64,000 nucleotides of DNA from Lineus longissimus (Eukaryota > Nemertea > Pilidiophora > Heteronemertea > Lineidae), in assembly GCF_910592395.1 (NCBI RefSeq), contig NC_088314.1:14324001-14388000 (forward strand), written 5' to 3'. This document shows, one piece after another, positions 35,201-47,059 of the stretch (the first letter of the stretch is position 1; each line of letters starts with the position of its first letter). Position numbers and translations under genes: made by a program. The notes under the pieces were generated by a model. It made no database searches. It saw only the letters and a list, made by a program, of their open reading frames with translations, and was not told the origin of the DNA.

Positions 35201-38200
35201 TTTTGTAGACAGCATATAATTCGCAGGAGCGAATTTGATTTTTAAAACAACAGGAGTCTTTTATGGTGCACTTTTCATCAAAAGTATAAATTTACAAGGT
35301 ATCATTTCTCATAATGTTTAAGGTGAATATTTGACATATCGAACATGTCAAAACACAAAACTAGTTAGCTAATTCTGAAAACAATGGTTACTGAGGGTTT
35401 AACTCTTTCACTATAAGGTCATTGTTTTATTAATCAAGTATGTTCAAACAAGTTGGAGACGCTTGATTGGCAAGTGTAATTAGTATAAGTCTTTCAATCA
35501 GAAACATGTTTGATTTGTCAAAGTTTGTATTATGTCTCCTTGGTGATTTCGTGTTGTTATAGTTTTCATGGTAAATCAAGGATTGTATAATGGTCATTCA
35601 GGTCTTGGACTCCAGCCTGGGAACACACATATTTGGACTTCCAATCTGTATTTGTAATTGTAACTATCAATGTATTAGCTTTCATGAAAGTTTATTGAAT
35701 TAGAAGAAGTGAACAGAACCTACAGGACTCCAATTTATTTCTACCGCTAGTCTCCTTCCTTTTTCCCCCATAATAGAAGTCACAGAAAGGGACCAAATGG
35801 GAAAGCAGCGAATTAAAAAATTGGATAGGGGCAAAATCGGAATCAAGTGGGGGCAAAATGGGAAGGGGCGAAATAAGAAAGGGCAAAATGGGAATAAGGG
35901 GCGAGATAGGAAAGGGGTGGAATTGCACAGGGGCAAAATGGAAAAGGGGAGAAATTATGGGAAAGGGACGAATTGGGAAGGGGCAGAATGGGTAGGGGCG
36001 AAATGGGAATAGATTGGTATCCTGACATAACCAGTTATTTTCAATATACTCCCCCTCTTGGTACGAGGTAGGAGTATAGCAAAAACCTGATCTCAGGATG
36101 ACAGATTAGGGGCGAAATGGGAAGGGGCAAAATGGGAATAAACCAAAAATGACACACGCCACTGGCACTGCTGTACCTGCACCAGAGAAAATGTGCCGCT
36201 TTTGACAGTTTTCGGATGATTGAAAAAATACACCTAACCAGTGGCTTTCAGGGTTTCTGCCATGATTAAATTTGAGGGGGAGGAAAAAAAAAAAATTTCT
36301 AAAATTTTTTTTTTCTTAAAAAGGGTAATGACCCCTCCTGAGACGTTTTTTTTGCCCTAAAACCGCTACAATTGGCTCCCAAATGCTCTTACTTTACATA
36401 TCAAATAATGAAAATTACTCATTTGACAGTAAAACAAACTTTAGTGTTCAAAATTAAGGGGGGATATCCCCCCTTCAAATATTTTAGGGGGGATGAATCC
36501 CCCCCATCCCCCCTCTGGCGGAAACCCTGGCTTTTTCATATGACAAACCCAGAGTACATACAGCCTAAATTATCACGCATCAATCAAGAAACAACATACA
36601 CCCACAAAAACAAATAACACGCGAGCATCCATGCATGATCCTGCAATTATGACTGACTACTGGCGTCGCCTGGTGTTAGAATTCGGAACTAGATTAACTT
36701 GGACCAACAGTAATTGTATGTGAACGAACAACGTACCCCTTTAAACTAGCTGTACTTCTAACACAACTGTCTGTAAAACACAATGCAATCTGTGCGGCAC
36801 TTGACCAAACCAGTAGATGGATGTATATGGCTGCTATACATAAATAATAGAGACGGTATTGACTACCCGAGTAAACTCCAATAAATACTCGTCGCTATTT
36901 TGTGTGCGATTGCATCTTTCGCATCGTTTTTTAGCATATTGAGAACACTGTATGGTAACAGTAATTATAGTTTAATCCTGTTTTTCGAATAGTTTATTTT
37001 TGAGAATTTTGCTCGTCGAGAAAAAATTGAAAAATAAAACGAAAGCCAAAACTTCCAGGTTTACTGACTGCCTATCTGGCAATGAAACCCTACAGACATG
37101 GGAGACCTATCAACATTCTAAAAGGGCAAATCCAGAGGTGTGATTTGCATGTTTTAGAGGGCCAACTTGGGCATAAGACTTGTTCCTTTTCTGTACAAAA
37201 CTGGCTTGCAACTTCTCTAAATAGGATCACTGAAAAATCTTTAAACTGCAATGAACAATGCAATAGAATGGCAGGTAGCCTTGGGCCTGCCTGAAATTTG
37301 CAAGCCAAGTCAAAAACTGCCTCGAAACACTCGTGAAAATCATTAACAAATATCCGAATTAGTGTGATGCTACCAGTGGCGGCGCATGGTGTCAAGCAGG
37401 GGTATTATCCTTCTGGCAAGGTTAACCCCAAGCCCAAGTTGTCCCTTTAAATCCCCCTAAGGTGATCATTTGACAGAGGCAAGAATGTGGGACACACTTG
37501 TTTTCATCCTTGAAAATATTGCTATTTTTACATGTCATGAGGAATTGTTCAAAGGCTTTGAGCTAAAAATAAGATTCAAAATGAATATTAAGACAGACTA
37601 AATGAAATTCCATACAGTAAATAAAATTGTGAAAATTGTAATTAAACAAACGAATAAAATGAAAATAATAGATAGCATACACGTCATGGCACAACAACTG
37701 ATAACAACAACTAAACTCACTCTCAGCTTCAGATCCATCTTGTTCTGGATGTATAGCATTTGGGGAGCCATTTTGAACCACAACTGGCTGTCCTCCTTGA
37801 GGCGGGGAAAAACCACCTTGGGGTGGGGGGAAACCACCTTGAGGCGGGGGGAAACCACCTTGTTGAGGAGGGAAACCAACTTGTTGAGGAGGAGGACCAC
37901 CCTGTGGGGGTGGGAAGCCTTGCTGATATGATCCCTTGTATCCTTGTTGCATATGCATTGACTCGCCTTCATCATTGGAAGAACAAATAGGAAAGGTAAA
38001 CTTTTTAACCAGAATATTTAGATTCTTGTGTACATCAAAAAGAACAAATTAAACCTGAATGATCATTTTTGTAAGCTTTCTGTTGACCTATACACAGAGA
38101 GAGCCAATGAAAAGGCAAATTTGAAAGTTCTATCAAATTATTCAAATGATAAAAAACCGTACAATGATATTAAAGCCACAACTAAACATGTAACATTCAA

Positions 38201-41200
38201 TATGTTCACCTATATGTGACCCGCACTACGATATTTTAGAATATGTTAACTGTAGCCACAACTAAACATGAAACATGCAAATGTTCAGGTATATGTGACC
38301 TGTTAAAACTGTGTCACACTCCCAAAGCATTGGTGATGTTCAACAAAGAAAGCACTCTAGAATACCCACCTGCTGAGTAATTAGAGCGCTTTACAATTGC
38401 CTATATTTTTGACTGATTGATTGATATAACACCAGTCTTTCTTTTTGTCCGCCTCTGCTGGAAGTCATTCATTAGCCTGTTGCCTCTGGCACCTGCCTCA
38501 ATGACATTTAACTCAATTATCTCACTTGGCCAGTCACCAGGTGTCTTAAATCTTGATAGAGAAACTGGAAATTCGGAATTCTTTTACTACCCTGGGCGAT
38601 TAGAAATGTAGAATGTTCAAAACTTAAGACCACATGAAATGTCCAATGTAAGATCGCCCCATCATTGTGGCTAGATGGTAAAGACATCTGCCTATCACGC
38701 CAGCGTCCTGGTTTGAAACTCGCTGACGTCAAATTTTTATTTTCATATTCTTTCCATGCTTCTGACTTATAACTTTTGAGCGAATATATATTTGTTTATT
38801 TATCATAAAAAGAGCCGACTTTCACAACAAAATAACCATCCTGATATCACCAGTGCAGTCAGCCCGCCACGCGCTGTTTTCAGGCAAATTCACGATGACG
38901 TCATTTCTTTTTCAGGCAAAACCACGATGACGGCTGAATTTCTTGCTCATTAGGCCGCAATTTTGAGAAAATTTGGCACGGTTTGGAAAATGCTTGGTTT
39001 CTATTTTTTCCTGCAAACCACTGCTCAAAGCCATGTGACACAGATTAAGAATGACCTTAGCTTATTTGTCAAAACAAATATTGGTAAAAAAAGAATGTGT
39101 TTAATTTTTACTGGTTTTTTTAAGACGGGGTTGATGACAAAATTTGACAACATTTTGAGAAAATCCTCACTTCTTCGCTTAAAAGAAGATGATAGATACG
39201 GTTGACCAACTAGAAAACTCTCCATATCATTATAATATATTATGAAGATTATCCTATGCAAAAATCATATTATTCTGTTATCAAAGACTTACCCGAGGTA
39301 AGCACATGGTCCCTGGACCATTTCATTTAATGAAAGGCGTAGGCCTTTAAAAAGATAAACAACTTCTAAGCGTATATATTTTAGGCATGGCTATCCGCCG
39401 GTTATTGAAAAACTATCGATTACAAAACTATGGATTGGACTGGGAAAGTCTGGACTGACAGCAATCACTCTCCACTGCCTGGAATTGGTTCTTGATAGTT
39501 TTTGTGGTTCAATCGCCCAGGTCTGACATTCCCCCAATCAAAATGGCAGGGTGCTGCATGGGTGAACTAGCCATGCGTTGGATGTGCATCATTTGAAGAC
39601 ATACCAGTGACCTTGTGACTAGTTGGGCACAACAGATACATGCAGAACCCTGAATTGGACGAACAATACATCTGTGAACAAAGATACGCACCCCCTTATT
39701 TATATAGCACGATTCGATTATGCCAGAGAAATGATTATGTAATGCCAAAATCCAATATGGCTGCCAATTTGCCCCCCCCCCCCCGTTCTTTTCTAACTTT
39801 TAATATACCTTGTGTAGCCAAAGGCCGACCCACACCTCACAGGTGTAAACTCTGGATGAAAGTGTGGACGAAAGTGTGGACAGGGGCCCTCTAAGTTTGG
39901 TGGGCTGGCATTTCTTTGTCTTTCAATATATTTAAAAGAAATTGCAGTATATTATGCATTATATAATCTTTTTAATGGGTCAGCGAAAGAAAAAAAGAAA
40001 AAATATTATTTTGATGGGTGATTTTGATCAATGAGTGGACGGGCTTTCATGCCGCTTTTTTGAAGGTTTTCGAAGTGGCCTTTGATTTTGTGGACGGGGA
40101 AATGCAAGGTCTAGTGTCCAAATGTGGACTAATTATCAAAGAATTTGTTGAAACTGTGATATTTCTAACTAGTCCAAATAATATTCTTTCACAAAAACTA
40201 CTTTTATTTGAATGACAATGACAATATCATTCAGTTGTAGGCAAAAATAGTTGGACCTCTCTCAGACCAACTTTCGTTGATCCAAGATGGCGGCACCACT
40301 GAAGCCCTGTTGAAAGGTTACTGTAAATCAGTAAGGAGCTATACTAGTCAGTTTCACTGAGACAAGTCATACTATAAAACAGATCAGGATATATTATTTC
40401 CTCCGATTAGGGGCCAATGTACATTCACTGATGCTATCATTGTCACCATTTGTAACTAATGAATTATGGCCTATTTTTTATAGTCATTCTTACATATCGG
40501 GTCATTCATTCGATACAATACCGTACCGGTACTCTCGCATGCGCAAAGAGGAGTCTTGTTGTAGGCCCTGTTTGCAAAAGGATGTGGCCGAGTCAATATG
40601 AAACTTAGCCACTTTGTCATTACACTCCAGACACAGTTGATTGGCCTTGTTTCTCAAACTAACATTAGCAGATTAGGAGACCAAATATGGATGGGCTGCC
40701 AAGGAGTCTACTTTGTCATTGAAAGAGTTCGTAGGAGTTACAATAGGTTCTGGTGGTGGCGGGGCTGGGGAATTAATACATACATGACATATCCACCATG
40801 GCAAAGCAAATTTTTGGTCTCCTAATCTGCTAATGTTACAAATGGTGACAATGATATAGCATCAGTGAATGTACATTGGCCCCTAATCGGAGGAAATAAC
40901 ATCCTGATCTGTTTTATAGTATGACTTGTCTCAGTGAAACTGACTAGTATAGCTCCTGACTGATACAGTAACCTTTCAACAGGGCTTCAGTGGTGCCGCC
41001 ATCTTGGATCAACGAAAGTTGGTCTGAGAGAGGGCCAACTATTTTTGCCTACAACTGAATGATATTGTCATTGTCATTCAAATAAAAGTAGTTTTTGTGA
41101 AAGAATATTATTTGGACTACGGTACTCAGAAATATCACAGTTTCAACAAATTCTTTGATGATTAGTCCACATTTGGACACTAGACCTCTCATTTCCCCGT

Positions 41201-44200
41201 CCACAAAATCAAAGGCCACTTCGAAAACCTTAAAAAAAAAAGGGGCAAAAAAGCCCGTCCACTCATTGATCAAAATCACCCATCAAAATATTTTTTTTTT
41301 TCTTTTTTTCTTTCGCTGACCCATTAAAAAGATTATAATGCATAATATACTGCAATTTCTTTTAAATATATTGAAAAACAAAGAAATGCCAGCCCACCAA
41401 ACTTAGAGGGCCCCTAACTGTCCACACTTTCGTCCACAGTTTACACCTTTTCTGCCAAGTGCATTGCCCATGGACCTACACTTCACACTTCGTGACCCTT
41501 CTGCAAGCCAAGTGCCTTACTCAAGGACCCACACCACTACCTTTGTGACCCTTCTGCCAAGTGTCTTGTACAAGGATCCACTTCACACACTCAGTGACTC
41601 TTCCGCATGCCAAGTGTCTTGCCCAAGGACCCACACCTCCACCTCCGTAACCCGTCTGCCAAGTGTTTCGCCCTCGGACCCACACCTCACAATTAGTGAC
41701 CCTTCTGAAGTGCCTCACCCAAGGACCCACTCCCCAACTACCGTACCAACATTAGCACATTTTCTCAGCTCCCAATTCCCACTCAGCTATCATAATGTTG
41801 ACATTAGCAAGCTATATACATACAGTAACTAGACCCCTAGGCTATAGGCCCATAGGCCACGCCTACTACACGGCCAAACATGAAAATACTATAGTCCTGC
41901 TATCAATACACTGGACAATGTTGACCCCCCCCACCCCCTCTCAGACAACCAACATCAGCACATGTTCTCAGCTCCCAATTCCCACTCAGCTATCCAAGGA
42001 GGATACCGCGGTGACGTCACATCACGTGATCCCGACCCATATTAGTGATCGCTATGGCCAATCAGATTCAGTCTACTGACAGCACCAGCACTGAACACAT
42101 CTCCATGTCTCACTGTCTGGTGCGCTCCTGTACACAAAAACACCAATAGACATGAAATATTGCAATACCTAGTGTGAATTCTTCCTGTGTAAAATAAAAT
42201 TTACAGAGCAGATTAACTTCCACGAATAAAAAAGACGTTTGGCGTGGCCAAAGTGCGGAAATAATGTCTCCGCTAAAATACACTACGAAATACTCTAGGC
42301 AATACACTACGCAATATACAGTAGAGATGCAGTTGAGTTTGTTATTGTTTTGACTTAGAAGCCCGCCCATATCATAATATATTCATGTATTCATGAAGTA
42401 TGAACTCATTTCTGTCCCATACAACTCTAAGAACAGTCAATTTCTCCTTAAATCATCACCGAAACCGCGATATCCGCAGGAAGATTTCGTTCTAGTGTCC
42501 GAAAATGCATGATCTTACAGGGTCGCTAACTCGACAAATAGAGGGGATCTATGGGGATCTATGCGAGTTTTAGGTATTACAGGTCTCGAACTTGTAAAAT
42601 CTGTAAACATGCCTCCACATCCCATTATGATAATGAAGAGATTGCCCCATATCTGGGAGACTGTTTTGAAACGGTATCAGGCTGTTTCGCTGCATTGCCA
42701 GTTCGCTACCAGTCGTTTCGCTACATGTGGCGGTCGTTTCGTTACATGGTAGGTCGTTTCGCTACATGGGTGGAGTCGTTTCGCTACATGATGGGTACGG
42801 TCGTTTCGTTACATGGAGGGCGTTTCGCTACATGGGTGGAGTCGTTTCGCGACATGGATGTAGGTCATATCGCTACATCGTAGGTCGTTTCGCTATATGG
42901 GTGGAGTCATTATTTTTACTCTATTTTACCCTACTATAATTCCCGGTGGTGACTACAAATTTATTATAGCACAGTTTGCCGGTAAAAAAACTTATACGGT
43001 TTGATGGCGCGCAAGGGGTTCTTGTCGTCCTGGTCTGGGTTAGGCCACATAAAAAAAAGAGTTGGTGATCGTCCCCGCCCGCCCCTACGAAAAACGCCCG
43101 GCCCCATTTTTTGTTAAAATCCTAAAAAAGTTGGTATATTGTTCTATAGGGTCAGAATTGCACGATTTATTTCTTTATTTTTATTACTTGCTTAGAAATA
43201 TCTGTAGGCCATGCACATTTATCTCTTTTACTTTTTTGAGGGCCCTGAAAAGGGCCGTATATCAATGCTGCACCAAAGGCCTAGCGCCTCCTAAGGATAC
43301 CGCCCCGGATTTCTCGTGCCAGTCTGTGTTGTCCGTCGTCGTTGAGATGCACACCATCACTCTTCATCTGCGACTGCCGGTGGATAGACTTAAGTTCGAT
43401 TAAGTCGATTCTCTTATCTTTTCTCAATAACGCGTTGATCTTGGCGACACATTTGTTGTACTTCTCTGGGACTCTGTAGCGACTCTTGCTTGTGTTGAAT
43501 CTTTCCATAAGCGAAGTTATGCTTGCCCGTGGCCCCTGCTTCTGGCACTTGCCGACCAGGTTCAACACCACGGAAATAACAGACAGGATCAAATATCCCT
43601 GCTCAATAATAGGGTTTCTCTGTCTCACATGTCCTTTTGAATGGGTTATATAAAATAAGAAATAAAACTATAAGGCACCAATTTCCTGCAAGGGCGAGGA
43701 CTCTCGAGAATCGAATTTTTTTATAGTTGGCCTAAAGGGTGTCTTAGTCAAACCATTCGACCTTTTCAATGAATAAACAGCCGAAATTAGTTGACGGTAA
43801 TTTTCAATGTTGTACCCCTTTTTAAATTTCCTGTGTCTTAAGGTGCAAAAAGAGATTCATATCGTCCTTCCAAACATTCACTGCTTATCTTCGTTACAGT
43901 AGAGAATCTCCTTTATCACATAGGGAAAGAGGAACAGCTCAATGGAGCTTATTTCCTCAAATCACAAGAGGAATGTTCTGAGTACATCGGCATTGCAAAC
44001 TTTTGCGTATTTATTTAGTATTTATTCTCAATATTGTATTGCACGATCAGGTGAAAACAAGGGTACGGCATATATGTGCACCGGAAAGTGTAGGCCTACT
44101 TCTATTTAAAGAGTACACTTATGCCGTATACCCTTGTTTTCATGGAGGCGATGTGGCCACCTTGACGTCTCACGGTTAATTAGGCGTGCCTCTGGTTAAA

Positions 44201-46978
44201 GCCGATCGCTGCCTGAATGTTGCCATGGTTATCTACCTGACCATCCAATGCCGTAAAGGCAATTAAACTTTAGCCAATCAAATCTCAGGAGATGATTACC
44301 CTCCTCACTAATTGACTCCATGCTACTATAAAAAGGGCTCAAACTTCTCATTCCGCATATTGTCAGCATCATCGAATTGACATAGTCTGTAGTGGAGCCC
44401 AAGAGAAAGCATGCCGAAACGAAATTCCTATCCCTGTGGAGATTGCAAGCGACAATGCATCACGGACGTGATTTTTTGCGAGGGATGCTCGTTGTGGTTC
44501 CACGCTAAGTGCCAAGGGCTTCCAGGACCTATCTTCGAAGAGTTAGGTAAGTTGCCACTAGAGTACTGGTGTACGAGGTGCGTTACGTTGACCTCGGACC
44601 CAAACGCGTATAATTTCGGCGCATCTCTTCAGAGATTTTTTATTGGCATCCCCCCTGACCTCCTGAGGGCAGCAGCAAGACGTGAGCAAATTCTCCTGCG
44701 CCGAAATGTCGGCCCGATTGCCGTACCGCCCCAAGGCTTTACTCCTATGTACCAAGAAAACGTACACGCTATCGACACAAACGCACAGCGTATCTTGGAG
44801 AAGAGTGGGGGAGTGCGAAACAGGCTACCTGTCAGCATTCCTGGTGATGGGGATTGTCTCTATCACGCGGTATCAGTAGCGCTCTGCGGAGATACGAGTC
44901 TCTCTAAAACCCCCGAGCTGCGCGTAAGAACGGCCATTGAGTTAATTCTTCACCGCGATTTCTACATCAAACAGAATGTTGATCCGGTATGGGACGCGCT
45001 CACCCAAAGTTTTGATGACGCCTGTTCTGACTGCCTCCGACGCAACGAATCTTCCGCGTGGTGTTTTCACGCTCTCGCCTCAGTGGTCGGCCGCTCGATT
45101 GTATCCATGTATCCGCCAATGAATGGTCATATGGACCCTGCTGTACGCCGCCTCAGCACGACGTTTGTTCCGCGAACTTCAAAGAACAGGGGAACGAATG
45201 CTGCCATTCACATCCTCTGGTCCTCTGGAAGTGCTGCGTTTAATCGCGGAACATGGACTCCCAGTCATTTTGTGCCTCTCCTAAAAGTTGACAACAAGCG
45301 AAAAGGAACCTTGGTCCACGACGAACAGCCCAACAAGCGCAAGCGCAAAGTGATGACATCAAGTCCGACTACTGCTGACCCACCGGCACCGCCAACGATT
45401 GACATCTCCGCCGTCTCTGACCCCACCGCCGACGTCGTCACTAATCCTCTTCGCCAAAGTCCACCACCCATGATAGACGACTCACCTGACTCCACTGGCA
45501 CCGCGGACGTCACTACGCCACGCGAAAATCCACCACCAATGATGGACATGGACGTCTCTACTACACTATGCGAAAGTCCATCGCCACCTATGCGGGAGAT
45601 TTCCGCCGCCGCCTCACCTGACCCCACCGCCAACGTCAGTATGTACCTATTCCGGGACATAACTCCACCATCGCCTACGCATGCCTCCACACTGCTCGAA
45701 GACGAGACTTTACCACGCGGGGATCAGACATACAATTTTCGACCTGACGTACGAATTCCGGAGATAAATGAATCATCCATTGAGGAACCTAGTTCAATTT
45801 CGCCGGCCGCGGAAGACTTCGAATTGACGTTTCAAATCGTTGACGTCGGGACTAAACGGTCAAGAAACAAATTGATTGACAGCCACGGTTACACGTACAA
45901 CGTTATGCGCCGTCGTAATAACAATATTACAACTGATTGGCAATGCACGATCCGGCCGAAGCATAATCCGTGTCGCGCTATGGTGACACAGAAGGGGGAC
46001 CAATTTATTGTTGGGAGAAATGCGCATAACCATCAAGCACAACCAGGTGCAGCAGTCGTCTCCAAGATAACCGCGTCCATGAAAGAAAAAGCCGCCGAAA
46101 ACGTGTACAAGTCAGCATCCGCTATTGTGACTGAAGTCCTTCTTGAGCACGTGAACTCAGGCCCATGTCCTTCGCTACCGAAAATGAGCTGCTTAACCAG
46201 AGCAACTAATCGCTTTCGCCAGAAGAATCGCCCGCAAGATCCCACAGACTTGGAATTTGAGCTCCAAGAGGACCGCGTCGCTGAAAATTTTTTTAAAGCT
46301 GACATCAATGTCCGAGATCGCCGGCATTTCATCTTCGCAACAGATGAACAAATCCACCTCCTGAGTAAAGCAAAGACCTGGTACGCTGATGCCACGTTTA
46401 AACTTTGCCGGTCGCCCTTCAAACAGCTTTTCTCTATTAACGCCTTCGTCAAGAGTGGGGAAGACACTAAACAGTTGCCCCTCGCGTTTGCATTGATGTC
46501 CGGCCGAAAGAAGCGCGATTATAAAGCAATCTTGCAAAGGTTGAAGGAGATTGTCGGAGAGGTTCGCGTCGATAACATCGTTATTGACTTTGAAAGTGCC
46601 ATGTGGGGGGCTTTCCGCCGAGTATTTCCAGGCATCAACATCACAGGATGTCTGTTCCACTGGACCCAAGCAATTTGGCGGAAAGTCCAAGAACTCGGCT
46701 TGCAAACGGCCTACGCGAACGATAGAAATGCCCACGACTACATAAAGAAGTTAATGGCCCTACCATTCCTTCCCGCCGACAGGATACGCGAGATTTTCGA
46801 TGTAATGAAAACAAGGGCAACCTCGCAGCCTCTGTCGCAATTGGTGACGTACAAACTTTTTTTGGAACGAACAGAACATTTCCGAGTTTTTGTTTCAAAC
46901 TTTTGTCATGCACCCGCACACTTAGCCCGTTCAAACTGCATGCGGCAAAAATCAAATTTGGTTACTACGCCGTGAATA

Positions 46979-47059
<81 letters not shown>

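Larger units (their letters stand above)
32964..35775 (+). mobile_element. 2.8-kb LTR element with a single 411-residue ORF
   Basis: Two 517-bp direct repeats (32964-33480 and 35259-35775) differ at one visible base (GTATGTG versus GTATGTT). They are flanked by GAAG on both sides (32960-32963 and 35776-35779), so this is a young LTR insertion. Right after the left LTR comes TTTGGTGGAGAACCC, at the usual primer-site position. There is no protease, RT, RNase H or integrase: the internal part holds only the ORF at 33534-34769. The LTR ends (TTTTATGG...CCATAATA) are not TG...CA. It is a non-autonomous LTR element that must depend on another element's enzymes. Confidence 0.85.

Noticed and set aside
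35692-36028. Several 61-78-residue ORFs on both strands
   Set aside because: They read through the G-rich minisatellite and the right LTR.
38661-38733. Functional tRNA gene
   Set aside because: A and B boxes are present but the acceptor stem does not pair and no clear anticodon loop is seen.
42684-42906. CRISPR-like array in the MULE
   Set aside because: The short units are mirrored at the other end of the transposon, so they are subterminal transposon repeats.
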